Assembly: GCF_011386835.1 (NCBI RefSeq)
Contig: NC_088805.1
Span: forward strand, 17,294,836 to 17,358,835
Origin: Chrysemys picta bellii
Taxonomy: Eukaryota; Chordata; Testudines; Emydidae
Length of the DNA: 64,000 nucleotides
Direction of reading: 5' to 3'
Below, in pieces: positions 21,420-32,990 of the stretch. The notes under the pieces were generated by a model. The model did no database searches. It was not told the DNA's origin and saw only the letters and a program-made list of their open reading frames with translations. Every line of letters starts with the position of its first letter. Position 1 is the first letter of the stretch. The position numbers and the translations under genes are program-made.

Positions 21420-22028
21420 AGGAGGCAATAGGCCATAGCTCTGGTTAGGTGACACTTGGAATAGCATAGTGAGTTCTGGACACATTTATAGTGTTCTATA
21501 AAGAATAACCTCACTGCAGGCTGAAGGGAGTTCAGAGAAGAGAAACAAAACAGGTTAGAGGCATTGGCTGATAAGAAAAGACTGAGCTAAATATGTACAG
21601 CTTGGCTAAATAGCAGGGACCATAGCAGTCCTCTCCAGTTATCCATGGGGTAACACCAGGGAGGAAAGCCTGACCCAGCTGAAATCAATGGGAGTTTTGC
21701 CAGTGACTTCAGTGGGGCCAGGATTTAATTTGAAGGGGGGGGAGGGGAGAGAGGAATTCGGCACAATAAAGAGGGATAATGGGATGAAATGGGACAATGT
21801 AGGCTGACTAAGTATGAGGGAAAACATTAGGTTGCACTCCCCTACTGCAGTGATGGGCAAGGCTTAAAAGTACCTACATAGATAGCTCTGTTAGCTGGTG
21901 GAATAATTATCCAGAGGCCAAGGGAGAAGACCCATTGCTTGCCATAGTTAAACTTACACAGCAGGAAACATTGATAAATGTACTGAAGAGAAGCATTCTG
22001 CCTGGCAGGGGGCTGGACTAGATGCATT
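21420..22028 (+). mobile_element. CR1 LINE 3' end, sense, degraded
   Basis: GGAGGCAATAGGCCATAGCT, GGTTAGGTGACACTTGGAAT, GTTCTGGACACATTTATAG, GAGAAGAGAAACAAAACAGG and the end GGCAGGGGGCTGGACTAGAT. About 65 bp of foldback-type sequence (21665-21728) interrupts it. Coding capacity is lost. Confidence 0.8.
21665..21728. repeat. foldback related to 18347-18418
   Basis: AAGCCTGACCCAGCTGAAAT, CAATGGGAGTTTTGCCAGTG and ACTTCAGTGGGGCCAGGATT share core and right arm with 18347-18418. It lies inside the CR1 copy, which suggests it moved there as a unit or is part of a composite. Confidence 0.7.
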
Positions 22029-22130
22029 AATAATAACACTTAACTCTTATGCAGTGCTTTTCATCCGTTGATCTCAAAACGCTTTACAAAGGAGGTATCA
22101 CCCCTTCTGAGATTCAAAGTCAACTGCACC
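22028..22130 (-). repeat. SINE 3' tail, antisense
   Basis: AATAATAACACTTAACTCTT, GCAGTGCTTTTCATCCG and CTCAAAACGCTTTACAAAGG followed by AGGTATCACCCC form the reversed tail of the tRNA/CORE SINE, the same tail seen in sense orientation at 59240-59310. Confidence 0.65.
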
Positions 22131-23390
22131 CTATTGGGTGCAAAATGTAGTGTTTTCTGGTTCCTGAGTCAGTCAAGGTAACCTTCTTTCTTATTTGATC
22201 CCACGGCCTTGCGGTGTGTTGGGATGCAGAGGTAGGACCAAGCACAGAATTTATACCAGACTGAGAACAAACATTGCCTCCTGTGGGTGGTTTTATGCCT
22301 AGGGGCCAATACCTCAACTCAGTGACTTGCTTGCCACCCTCCTTTTGTTTTTGATGGGAAAACAACCCAGAGGGCTATAAATCATGGTATGGTTCTCCCT
22401 TCTCCTTCTAGGAGCTAGAAGCCTTGGGCATATGAATGCAAAGAGAGCGAGAGCGAGAGGGAGACAACAGAATTATTTTCTCCTTAATAAATTTGACACA
22501 GAGTCTGGGAGTGTGTTTATAAAGCCCTAACAGAAAGTAGACGAGGGTTTGTATCTTTGTTTTTTTAAAGTGCAAAATCAGGGCTGGTTTATTGGACCTC
22601 GGGGACTGAACGCTGTGTAGAAGGCCACCCATCTGGAAAGCAGCTGATCATTGCTGAAACTTTCTTCCCAGGCTCCGGCCCTTTTTTGACAGGGTGCTGG
22701 GGTTTTATGAGAGGCTGACAGCAGGCCTTTTACAGACCATAACTCCTTGTCTCAACAAATGTTGCTATAAATTAGCAGGAGAAAGGACCAGAGGGGATTG
22801 TCCCAAACTGGCTTGTGGTCCCAAGCCCAAAGTCAGCAATTTTAACAGAATAATCCACAGTTTCTCAAACCAGTTGTGCCTGGAAACAGCTTTTTTCGGG
22901 AGCATGAGAGAGTGGGAGGGAGTGGAGAGAAATGTAAAAGGAGGGGATTATTTCTTGATGGCGAAAATGTAGACTCTGCAAGTCTCCCTGTGGAATTTGC
23001 AGGGTTTATGAAGAAAGGTAGCAAGCTCATGGTTCTTCCAGTTTTCTCCTTTACCACATTGGCAACATTTTGGATGGACTTGGAATCAAACCCTGGATTT
23101 GAGCACCCACAACCCTTGGGAGTGTCCAAGATCTGGATCTGCATTTTGCAAAATGTCTCTATATTTATAACCCAAAAATCAAATGAACCAAAATCAATGA
23201 ATGTTACAGTGTTCAAATCGAATCGGAAATGTATGACTTGAGTCTATCTAATTAGCTAATAACCAGTCTGATACCAGGCTTGTATCTTAGAGGGGTACAG
23301 CGGATAAGTGGGTGAAAAGTGTCCGGGAGAAAAGAGGACCTTCCTGATGAACTGTGTGACCAACACATTAGAGAATTTGGGTCTGACTCC
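22131..23390. other. unassigned sequence, no gene seen
   Basis: No exon recognised. 22440-22465 is a GAGAGCGAGAGCGAGAGGGA purine run. 23080-23150 carries TGGATTTGAGCACCCACAAC and GATCTGGATCTGCATTTTGC, resembling foldback-like stretches near 2220 and 44840. Confidence 0.35.
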
Positions 23391-23460
23391 GTTCTCGTTT
23401 ACACAGGGGAAAATCAGGAGTAAATCTATTGAAGTCAATGAAATTACACTGGTGTAAGCA
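23391..23460. repeat. foldback with TTACAC(T)GGTGTAA arms
   Basis: GTTTACACAGGGGAAAATCA and GGAGTAAATCTATTGAAG face CAATGAAATTACACTGGTGT followed by AAGC. The centre is TATTGAAGTCAATG. Related stretches lie at 37110-37180, 47995-48065 and 56821-56895. Confidence 0.75.
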
Positions 23461-23533
23461 TGACCAGGAAGCTGGACAGTAGGTAAAGCATTTTGATTGT
23501 TTGTTTGCTTATAGAGTTTTCTTTCAACACATA

Positions 23534-23660
23534 CTGTTAAACAGAGCTGGATGAAAAACTGGGGGAACAATTTTTGTGGATTTCACCCACTCCTTTTTGT
23601 TGTTGAAATGTTAACAAAAAACGTCATTGGGATTTTTGATCTCTTTCAGCCAGCTCTGTT
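23534..23660. mobile_element. short MITE-like foldback with CAGAGCTGG ends
   Basis: AACAGAGCTGGATGAAAAA at the left and CTTTCAGCCAGCTCTGTTTT at the right are inverted repeats. The interior is T-rich (TTTTTGTTGTTGAAATG). The superfamily is not determinable from the ends alone. Confidence 0.7.
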
Positions 23661-23689
23661 TTTTAAGAATCGTGAGCTGAAGTAGAGGA

Positions 23690-23925
23690 AGTATGGCCCA
23701 GTGGTTAGAGCATGAGCCTAGGACTCAGGAGACCCTGGTTCAGTTTCCTGCTCTGACACAGATATCCTGTGTGAACTCGGGCAAACACTTTGTCTCTCCC
23801 TGCTCCAGTTCCCAGCCTGTCAAATAGGGATAACAGCACTGCACTACCGCACAGGGGTATTGGGAGGGTAAATACATTAACCTTTGTGAGATGCTCAGAA
23901 ACTATAATACGGGGGCTGTAGAATT
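23690..23925 (+). repeat. nearly complete tRNA-derived SINE with CORE-like body
   Basis: The head GGCCCAGTGGTTAGAGCATG (A-box region) is followed by CCTGGTTCAGTTTCCTGC (B box at 23737-23747). The body GTGTGAACTCGGGCAAACAC, CAAATAGGGATAACAGCACT and the tail GGAGGGTAAATACATTAACC to TGAGATGCTCAGAAACTATA complete the order. It is a retroposed pol III unit and not a functional tRNA gene. It is the best copy of its family in the window. Confidence 0.85.
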
Positions 23926-23927
23926 AG

Positions 23928-24270
23928 ACCCATAGACTTTTAAGGCCAGAAGGGACTATCATGATCATCTAGTCTGGACTTCCTGCACACTGCAGGCCAC
24001 AGAACCTCCCTCCTGCAATAAGCCTGTTACCTCTGACTGAGTTACTGAAGTCCTCAAATCTTGACTGAAAGACTTCACCATACAGAGACTCCACCATTTA
24101 CTTTAGTTCAGATCCATGCCCCATGCTGCAAAGGAAGGTGAAAACCCCTCAGGGTCTCTGCCATTCTGGCCTTGGGGAAAATTCCTTCCTGACCACAAAT
24201 CTGACCTAAGATAGCTAGAAGTAGAGCATAACAAAGTGATCCTGGTTAATGAGGTCTGACTGTGGAAAAG
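23928..24270 (-). mobile_element. CR1 LINE 3' end, antisense
   Basis: Read on the + strand it begins with the reversed CR1 terminus (CCATAGACTTTTAAGGCCAG, AAGGGACTATCATGATCATC, TAGTCTGGACTTCCTGCAC) and continues with the reversed 3' UTR (CCTTGGGGAAAATTCCTTCC). The left boundary directly follows the SINE. A hAT element begins 13 bp beyond its right edge. Confidence 0.85.
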
Positions 24271-24282
24271 CGTTCCTCTGTC

Positions 24283-24316
24283 CAGGGCCGGCTCCAGCAT
24301 TTCTGCCTCCCCAAGC

Positions 24317-24354
<38 letters not shown>

Positions 24355-24503
24355 CCGCGATCGGCGGCGGCAGTTCAGCGGCAGGTCCTTCGCTCCTAGA
24401 GGGAGTGAGGGACCTGCCACACCCGAATTGCCGCAGGTGACACCCCTCTCCCTTGGCCGCCCCAAGCACCTGCTTGTTAAGCTGGTGTCTGGAGCCGGCC
24501 CTG
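24283..24503. mobile_element. non-autonomous hAT transposon with poly(A) tract
   Basis: The ends CAGGGCCGGCTCCAG and CTGGAGCCGGCCCTG match perfectly apart from strand. Flanks CCTCTGTC (24275-24282) and CCTCTATC (24504-24511) are an 8-bp target-site duplication with one change. Inside is a 34-bp A run (24320-24353), then GGCGGCGGCAGTTCAGCGGC and a small hairpin around GGTCCTTCGCTCC. A phenylalanine-run open frame on the minus strand is only the translated A run. Confidence 0.9.
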
Positions 24504-24701
24504 CCTCTATCTCATTTACACAATTGGGGTGCAGAGCCCTAGCTGCGTGCTAGGTTGCATTAGGGATGTTTGTACTGGTCTGACTACGCTCATGCAAATC
24601 CTCAGCATAGATGCTCTGCACTGATGCAAAGCCAGGCTTTTTCCAGGGTGACCCGCCCCAATTTGAAAGTGGGGTAAATCATCCTGCTACAAGTCCCACA
24701 G

Positions 24702-25827
24702 TGACGCTGTGATGGGTTGGATCACAGAACCCCCCTTGGGAGCTGCCACCCGATGTGCCAAGACTACTTCTGTCCCTGCTTTCCCTGCCAGCTCAGGACC
24801 ACAGCACCGTGTCTTGCTGAGCCAGACACACCTGTCTGCTCCAACACAGACCCAGGGTCTGAATTACTTGCCCCAAAGCTGCAGGTTTACCTGAAAGCAG
24901 CTAACAGAAGTGTTCGTGTCTTTAACACTCAGATGCCCAACTCCCAATGGGGTCTAAACCCAAATAAATCCGTTTTACCCTGCATAAAGCTTATACAGGT
25001 TAAACTCATAAATTGTTCGCCCTCTATAACACTGATAGAGAGATATGCACAGTTGTTTGCTCCCCCAGGTATTAATGCATACTCTGAGTTCGTTAATAAG
25101 TAAAAAATGATTTTATTAAATACAGAAAGTAGGATTTAAGTGGTTCCAAGTAGTAACAGACAAATGCACAAATCTATGTCTAATCAAACTGAATACAGAT
25201 AATCTCACCCTCAGAGATGCTTCAGTAAGTTTTTTCCTCAGACTGGACACCTTCCCGGCCTGGGCACAATTCTTTCCCCTGGTACAGCTCTTGTTTCAGC
25301 TTGGGTGGTAGCTAGGGGATTCTTCATGATGGCTCCTCTCCCCTCTTTGTTCTGTTCCACCCCTTTATAGATCTTTTGCATAAGGCGGGAACCCTTTGTC
25401 CCTCTCTGGGTTCCCACCCCTTCCTTCTCAATGGAAAGACATCAGGTTAAAGATGGATTCCAGTTAAGGTGACATGATCACATGTCACTGTAAGACTTCA
25501 TTCCCACTTGCCAGCACACACATATAGAGGAAGGTAAAACACACCCATCTGCAGACAATTGTCCTGGTTAATGGGAGTCATCAAGATTCCAAACCACCTT
25601 CAATGGCCCACATTTTGCATAATTACAATTGGCCCTCAGAATTATATTTCATATTTCTAGTTTCAGATACAAGAGTGGTACATTTATACAAATAGGATGA
25701 TCACACTCAGTAGATTATAAGCTTTGTAATGATACCTTACGAGAGACCTTTTGTATGAAGCATATTCCAGTTACATTATATTCACTCATTAGCATATTTT
25801 TATAAAATTATATAGACTGCAACGTCA
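24702..25827. mobile_element. 1.1-kb LTR-like interspersed element
   Basis: I recognise this sequence as a common turtle interspersed repeat: GCTGTGATGGGTTGGATCAC near the left, CTATAACACTGATAGAGAGA and AATGATTTTATTAAATACAG inside, GCATATTCCAGTTACATTAT and GACTGCAACGTCA at the right. Ends TGACGCTG and CAACGTCA are short inverted repeats of TG...CA type. CAG flanks both sides. No protein is encoded. A solo LTR is my first reading; a large non-autonomous DNA element with short TIRs is the alternative, and the strand is uncertain. Confidence 0.6.
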
Positions 25828-28085
25828 CAGTTATCTCCACACGACCTCTACACTGGACCTTTGCTCTGGTGGAGATACACCATTTCAAAAATCCCTGAGG
25901 TGGACAAGCCCCCGTCCTGAGACAATGACAGCAGATGGAAGTGCTTATAGATTAGAAGTTGTAATGTCCTTCTAGATAGACCCAGGGTTCCCAAACTACT
26001 TTGCTGCATATTAAAAGGATGTTGGTGTAGTTGGCAGGCCACAAATTTTGTGTTTGTAATTTTTTTTTTCCAAAGTAAATACCTCAGAACACCCCTTTTT
26101 ACTGGGGGCGGGCAACACATATACAACCAATAGCCCAGCACTGATCAAACCTGCGCGGGTGTGTATGCATGACGAATGGTTAAAAACTTAGGGAAGAAAG
26201 ATATTTACGTTTCAAACTTCTGAGGGGTTATTGTAGCTGGTGAAGGGGTACAAAAGGATTTTAAAATACCCTTTAAACTGGTCTTTAATTGTAAATGGAC
26301 CTTCAGTAACTGCAAATAGTTTTTTTTTTTTTTGTTAGCTTTGATTAAGAGCAGGCCTATGTTTTATTGAAATAATAAGATGTGGCCCTGCAAAGGGAGT
26401 CAATATTGTTGTTCTGTCTTGTAGGCCAGAGTTGCAGCCCTACTAAATACCCAAGCAGTGTTTTGAGGCGAGCAGGGTGAGTAAGTTTCAGTGAAAACTG
26501 TTTTTGTCAAAGTTTGCTTGTTTTGCGACCCCTAAAAATGCTTGTGAAACAGAAACAATTGTATTCATTTTTTTAGCCTTTTCTCAGCGGAAGGATGCAT
26601 GTAAAATGTTGTGTTTGGGGCCACTGTGAAAATTGGCTATAGTAAATTTTGGTGGTCAGCTTTCACATTTCCTAAGAGGTTGGTTGACTGTGACTGGTCA
26701 CAATCACATGGTATTGATTCTGCTTTCCTGGTTGGCTGAGGCTACTTCATGTGGTCAGGAGGGTTAACAGAGCCATTTTGACTTCTTCTCTTGGAGGAAG
26801 TGGCTGCATTTTTGGTGTGGTCCCTGAGCCAGCTGGATAAACTATCAGTGGCAGCCTCAGGAAGAGGCTCTATGCTGGGGAATGGGAGAGGGCTTAGCAC
26901 CCTTTCCACCTGAACACCAGCATTGGCTCTACTTGGAAACTCCCCACGAGGACACCAGAGGAGAGAGAAAACCAGCCTCCAAAGATGCCAGAAGTGGATA
27001 AGAGGCCACTAGTCCTTCCCTGCAAGAAGACAACACCAGGTAGGGCTGGAAGGAGGGGTGGGGGTAGATTCATGGGGGGTGAGCAAAGGGCAGCATGACC
27101 TGGTGGGATCCTGCACAGCTCTGATAAGCATCTGAACCCTGAACCTTTGGAGACTTCCCAGTCATTAGATCTAGTCCTTGGCTGTACTGAGACGGGTTTA
27201 GAATGTGCGTTTCCCACTTCATCTGTCTACTGCATGGTGAGACTGGCTTGTTGCTTGGACATGCCAATGGGTTGTGAGTGTTTTTATTTTGTCCCCCTTG
27301 GAGCCATAGTGTATAAATCAGGCAGGCTTTGGGCACTCCATGGGATCCTGGTGGGAAACGTAAGGGTTTATCTGTTGCCCCAGCTATAACAATAGCCATT
27401 CTATCCTTAACCCAAACTTGCTCTGGAGGCCCTACATTCTGGTGTCATAACAACACATAGCCCTTACAAAGGTTCAAAGCCAGCACTCTGCTTTGATTGG
27501 CATGTGCAGGATGCGGGACAGAGCTCCATGGTTCATCTGGGGATGGTACCAGAGTGATTATATCCCTGGCTCCTTCTGTCCTCCCCTGATCTCCTGTGTG
27601 TCTCTGGATGTCTTGTGTTGCGCTGTAGCTCTCCTCCACAAGCCGCAGTCAACAGAGGGGGCGGGCGTAGTAACTTGGTGCAAACATGGTAGGTATGGAA
27701 ATTGCAGTATTTTGGATGAGAAGTCAATTGCTCAAGTGATGCGTGGGAATGTTTTGGGCCCTCAGACGATCACAGAAAATGGAAAGCCTGAGCAGGTGAA
27801 AAACGTGGCACAAAATTCCAGAAAAAAAAAACTTTCCCCAGCTTCCCCCAGCCTTCACATTTACAATAGCTGCCAATCCCCCCGGGAGTAGAAGTTGCCT
27901 ACTTCTCTCTGCCTTGCGAGACTGAAAGGTAAAGTGAAAAGGAAGGGAGCTGTTTGAGATCCCAAATCATACTGTATGGCAACATTAAAAAAAGTATTAA
28001 AAAACAAAATAGTTGAGAGAATCACTTCCTCTGCTCCTTGCCATACATGCCAAGACTTTGCTTTTCTCCGACAATCATTAATCAC
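25828..28085. other. unassigned sequence, no gene seen
   Basis: About 2.2 kb without a recognised exon. A T run lies at 26321-26334. At 26480-26560, GTTTCAGTGAAAACTG recalls stretches near 59880. Purine-rich gene-like frames around 26890-27400 lack domains. Confidence 0.3.
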
Positions 28086-28325
28086 ACCTCTAATATGTCT
28101 GGGCCTGATCCATCCCTTATTAAAAGCAAAGGAAAGATTGCCTATTGAAAACTGCCACTCAGAGTCGGACTGGGCTCGCTGAAATCAGTGATGATCCTCC
28201 CACATAGCACAACATGCAGGATCAGGGCTGTAGACTGTAAACTCCTTGGGGCAAGGACTGTTTATGTGCAGTGTAGAGCATTGAATACATTTGTCAGCAC
28301 TTCACAAATAATGAATAAAACCAGT
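28086..28325 (+). repeat. foldback-type remnant plus SINE 3' module
   Basis: GGGCCTGATCCATCCC and GCAGGATCAGGGC flank a diverged foldback holding GCTGAAATCAGTG (28086-28228). The SINE-like module TAAACTCCTTGGGGCAAGGA with CTGTTTATGTGCAGTGTAG follows at 28236-28320. Confidence 0.5.
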
Positions 28326-29272
28326 GTAAGGTGAAATCTCTCCACTCAGCCTTGGGTGTTTCTGATCTCAAGTGCTGAAAGAAACACAGAGAGCCCTGAG
28401 CTCTCAGGACTTGGCAGGTGAGTAGAAGGAAAAATCATTTCACTTCCCCTTTAAATTCAGGCATAATCTGCATTTGTTGGGCTGGGTGAAGTATTTGAGC
28501 TCTTGATTTTACTTTATTATTTTTGGGAAACCTTTTTGGGATGTGTGGTGTGAAAACACTTTCGATATGTGCTAAGGATTTGATTGAATTTCTCCTTTCA
28601 TCTGTTCTCCATTGCAAACCAGACTAATTGCAATGAGATTCTCTATGGCAAAAGTAATAATAATAAATATTGCAGGAGAAAAATAATACTATGGGAAGTG
28701 AGAGTTTGGAAGTTTGCTCTCTTTACACTGACTGTAAAAGCAGGCAGTGAACAGTTTTTACAATGATATATTATGGGAGGTAGTGAAGCTCAGAAATCAT
28801 TGTGGTAACAGGATTTAACGGATACTATCAAATTTTTGAAGCTCTCAAATTTGACCTGTTTTTTGGGCCTGATTTTCATTGACATAAAGGCTCCTTTAAA
28901 CCACTCAGGTATTACATAGACCCCTATTTTATGACTCCCTTTATCTTCCAGAGTGGTGCAAAGTGGCTTTAGGGTTTGGAGAGCCCCTGTAATTCTTTGG
29001 GTGTGATTTTAAAAACAATTCAAACAAATCCCCCCCTCCTCCCTTTTAAAGAAAAATTACAGAGTGCTGCACTACTGGAAGTACTTCCCAGTCGTCCCAA
29101 ACACAGTCAGGTCCAAGGAACACTGTGCAGAGAATTAAGGAACAGCCCTAAAATGACCAATCGATGTCTGTACTTATTAAAGGAAAACCTGTAGTTAAGA
29201 AAAAGATTGAGTTTTCAAATGTTCAAGGGCTTAGAGCAGTCTTTGGGGTAGAAGGAAGCTAGACCAGTTTAG
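28326..29272. other. unassigned sequence
   Basis: AT-rich unique-looking DNA. No exon or repeat recognised. Confidence 0.3.
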
Positions 29273-29395
29273 TACCAGATCCAGCAAAGCACTTATGCGT
29301 GTTCTTAACTTTAAGCAAGGGAGCAGTCCCTCTGAAGTCCAGGGGCCTATCGAAAGCTTAAAGTTTAACATGTGTGTAAGGTTTTGCAGGGCTGG
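29273..29395. repeat. foldback, AGCACATG/AGTAATC family, copy 3
   Basis: CCAGCAAAGCACTTATGCGT, GTTCTTAACTTTAAGCAAGG and GAGCAGTCCCTCTGAAGTCC face AAGCTTAAAGTTTAACATGT with GTAAGGTTTTGCAGG. Same arm order as 20524-20637, with a diverged core. Confidence 0.7.
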
Positions 29396-29555
29396 GACCT
29401 TAGGAAAAAAATCCCTTGGTGGGATTTTTACTCTGTATGCCCAATAAGGGTTTTCTTCCTTCTTCGTCAGCCTTGCTCCTCCTCTCCCTCTCTGTCATTT
29501 TTAGGATGGGGTTGGCGGTGCCATGTTTCCACGTGCACAGGCTTGTCATGAGTTA

Positions 29556-29825
29556 GGCCATGTCTATCATACAGCGCTGCAGCTGTATCGGTACAGCTGT
29601 GACATTGCTGCGCCTCTGATGAAGATGTTCTATGTTGATGGGAGAGAGCTCTCCCGTCGGCATAAAAAACCCACCTCCGCAAGTGGCAGAAGCTACGTTG
29701 GTGGAAAAAGCTCATAGTGCTGACTGGCTTATGCCAGTGTAATTTACGTCACTCAGGGAAGTGGAATAGTCACACTCCTGAGCAACATAAGTTTTGTCGG
29801 CATAGGCTGTTGTGTAGACATAGCC
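29556..29825. mobile_element. Harbinger-type MITE, 270 bp
   Basis: The ends GGCCATGTCTATCATAC and TTGTGTAGACATAGCC are inverted and match the ends of the 5-kb Harbinger element (GGCCTGGTCTACACTAC). Interior inverted pieces include GGGAGAGAGCTCTCCCGTCG and ACTCAGGGAAGTGG with CACTCCTGAG. Flanks are TTA and GTA. No coding capacity; it would rely on transposase in trans. Confidence 0.8.
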
Positions 29826-31410
29826 GTATTCTTTTATTTAAACTAGTCAGCCTGTTATCTTACTCCTGGGACTTCGATTCAAGTGCTCGATCAACCAGAA
29901 CATAAAAGAAACATATTGTTTCTCTCCAGGCGATTGTAGCAACAACAACAAAAAAGGGACTTGGGTTAAAAAAAAATAATTTTGATTAGATCCAAGAGTT
30001 TCTTTATCCGTGTCTACAGAGATAAAGATGAAGGAAGTAAAAGATGAGCCCTTTTAGGAACATGATATTTTGCTATGATCTACCCCATGATTAATGAGTT
30101 GGAAAATGCTTGTAACATAGAGATAAGCTATCATAATGCACAGCTTGTGTAGTATACGCATGTGTGAAACGTAGGCATGGAATGTAAACACCACATTGTG
30201 TATGTTTGTATCAATGACATGAAACAGGCATTGATCCTGGTTCTGCTGCTCGCAGAGCTCCTGCTTCGCACTGAAGTCTAAAATTCCCATTTATTTCGGT
30301 GGGAGCAGAGTAGGCCCAGAGTTTTGTTTTTTGCTTATTTTTCCAGAGACACCCAGTCAACCTACAATATTTGGGCTTTCTTTGTTATAAGATCTAGCTG
30401 AGCAGTTTCTAAGGCATCTATCACAGAAGTATCTAAGAGCTGTACAGCAACTGAAAATAGCATTGACCATGCCCAAAATGGCAATATTCTAACTGTCTCC
30501 CTTGTTCCCAGTGTAAATATGTGAGAATTCTTGGTTTTGTTTCCTCTTCTTCTTAGCAGTTGCCTGTGGATGTAGGTTCTTCAGCATTTTGTGCTCATCT
30601 GTGACTGACACACTGTTCTCAGACACGCGTTGACATCAGTGGTGTAGCTGTTGAGCGAAGCAGCAGGGAAATTGAAATGGCGTGTTAATTTTGAAGTTCC
30701 TTTATCAGCATGCAGGAAGGGCACAAAGTTTGCCAAATGAAAAGTGACAGAATTAGCAGGGACGGGTCTCATCGTTTAGAACGTCCAAGATTCCAAATAA
30801 GAAACAAACAAGCAGTTTTTCAAAAGTATAAGAAGTCCTTAAATAGTGTCTCTTGAATACAGATGTCTGTCCTGTATTTTCTATTGTCTGAGAAATGTAA
30901 TGTTACAACTGCTCTCCTTCGACCAAATTAAGACTCCAGTGGCCCATTCTTTCCCGTATGTGGTGTTAATGCATTTTTCATCCTTTTCACGTTGCCTCTT
31001 ACTGGTCTGTCCTTTTCAAACCCTCAAGTTACAAGAACAACCCCTGCTCCACACACTGCAGAGAGATGGGCCTGAACTGCAGTGGCTGTATCCAGATGTG
31101 AACGCTTCCAGTGCTCAGGGTGCTTTGGACCTGCCTCTGGCTTTATCAGAACCACAAAACTCCCTCCTATAAAATTCCATTCCAACTTTCACACAAAATA
31201 AAAGTTCTACAAATGGACCGACAAAAGCATCATAGTGAGCTGAACCCTCAACATTATGGCTACATCAGTGTTTTTATGTTTGGACTCCAATCCTCTTTGT
31301 AGAGACCTCTATCAGGTCCTGTGTCCTAATAGGCGGATGATCTCCTCCTGCTGGAAGTTGCACTCTTCCTTCAATATAAGTACTAATCAGTGAATGATAG
31401 GCAATAATCC
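29826..31410. other. unassigned sequence, no gene seen
   Basis: AT-rich DNA with an AACAACAACAAAAAAG run near 29940. No exon recognised. Frames of up to 108 residues at 30846-31172 lack domains. Confidence 0.3.
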
Positions 31411-31482
31411 TTCATTGGCAGGGAGCTGGACTAGATGATCTAACAGGTCCTTTCTGTCTCTCGTTGCTCTGAAGCTGTGACA
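31411..31482 (+). mobile_element. CR1 LINE terminal fragment
   Basis: CATTGGCAGGGAGCTGGACT, AGATGATCTAACAGGTCCTT and TCTGTCTCTCG are the last tens of bases of CR1 in sense orientation. Confidence 0.75.
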
Positions 31483-32742
31483 CTGCTAGATTGGAATGTA
31501 TGGAAAGAGCCCAGAACCAGTTACGGGAGAATAAAATTGCTTTGTTTGTTCTGGAGATATGCTGAAGTACGAAACATTTACAAAGTCGTCAGTGATATAT
31601 GTACTGTAAAACAAAGTCATTTAGTGGCATGATACATGCGAATACATTCAAAATCCTTTCTGACCTGTTTCCTTTTCCACCCTCATTGTTGACCTTGGCT
31701 GCTTTTTTAGCTCAGTGGATTAGGATAAATTTAGGAATGGGTTGTTTGGTTCTCATTCTTTCCTCAGAAAAGAGCTGACTAATTGACAGCCGTTTGCACA
31801 GCACTCTGAAGACAGCAGATAGTATCTTCTTGGACATGTGTGAAATCAGAGGGATTCCAGAGATGCATTAGTGCCACATGAGGTGCAGGTGCACAAAACC
31901 TTCCAGATTCTGGGAAAGGGAACTTCCACTGAGCACCAGGGTCTCCCTGTTCTGAAAGAGAGGTGATCAAGAAGAAATGTAATTACACGGTGCACAAATA
32001 GCTGTGGAAAGGATATTCAGTTCAAGTGAACTTCCAACGTCCACTGTTCATGGTTTTTTGCCTTGATTCCCAGGAAGAAACTGTGTATGTCAAACTCATT
32101 AGCTTGAAAATATGGCAAGTGACCCACAGACATGCAGGTTTTGCCTTCACAAAACTATTTTAAATATAGTTGTTGAGTACCGCTTCAGTCAAACCTAGTT
32201 GATCCATACTTAGTTTATCTGTAGCTCTGGATATATCTGTCTGCAAGATTTAAGTGGATGATAGCTGCATGTGTGGCAGTGATTGGGATAGGTACTCAAG
32301 AGAAAAGGTTCATTAGGATACAGTTGGTGGGAGTCGTGACTTGGCAAGGACAATGGGATTGGGTCCATGGTTTCCGAGGACCCCATGCTCCCCTCTGCAT
32401 CTGAGCCTGCTGGTGTGTTACATTATTTCCTCCTCCTATGCCCCAGATACACCAGCCCATAAAGTACTCAACATCTTCCAGAGGTTAAACCCATGCGAGC
32501 ATCAAGTGCATCTTCATAATGGCAACCTGCCAAACTGCAGCATGTGCCAATGAAAAGCTAATTGCTAAGGATCACTGGCACGCTGGGAAGTGAGCTTCAG
32601 AAACATGTCATTGCATCGTAAGCTGTTTGACATCAGGCATTCAAATAAAAGCAGGAAAGTCGTCCACTGCCCCAATGGCCTGAATAAACATCTCAGGAGT
32701 CAGACAATGGCTGGCCCACTCTGACTTAGGCGGGGGGGGGAG
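31483..32742. other. unassigned sequence, no gene seen
   Basis: No exon or repeat recognised. It ends at a G run (32732-32740) that replaces the left terminus of the following MITE. Confidence 0.3.
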
Positions 32743-32990
32743 GGATTCGACCTAAGATATGCAACTTCAGCTACGCGAATTTTAGGTCGATTTACCTGGC
32801 TGTGAGGACGGCGGCGAGTCGACCACTGCCGCTCCCCCGTTGACTCCGCTTCCGCCTCTCACTGCGGTGGAGTTCCGGAGTCGACGGCAGAGCGATCGGG
32901 GATTGATTTTATCGCATCTACACTAGACGCGATAAATCGATCCCCGATCGATCGCTACCCGCCAATCTGGCGGGTAGTGAAGACGTGCCC
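32743..32990. mobile_element. Harbinger-type MITE lacking its left end
   Basis: The right end GCGGGTAGTGAAGACGTGCC followed by CTTA matches a turtle MITE family. The interior has CGACCTAAGATATGCAACTT, TCTACACTAGACGCGATAAA and repeated GGGGATTGAT/ATCGATCCCC pairs. The expected TAAGGGC-type left end is absent and replaced by a G run. TTA follows the right end. Confidence 0.75.

Noticed and set aside
23690..23925. Possible tRNA gene from A- and B-box-like sequences
   Set aside because: No cloverleaf or acceptor stem closes; the boxes belong to a SINE with CORE-type body, seen several times in the window.
24103..24469. Frames with poly-phenylalanine or poly-lysine
   Set aside because: They are translations of the 34-bp A run in the hAT element.
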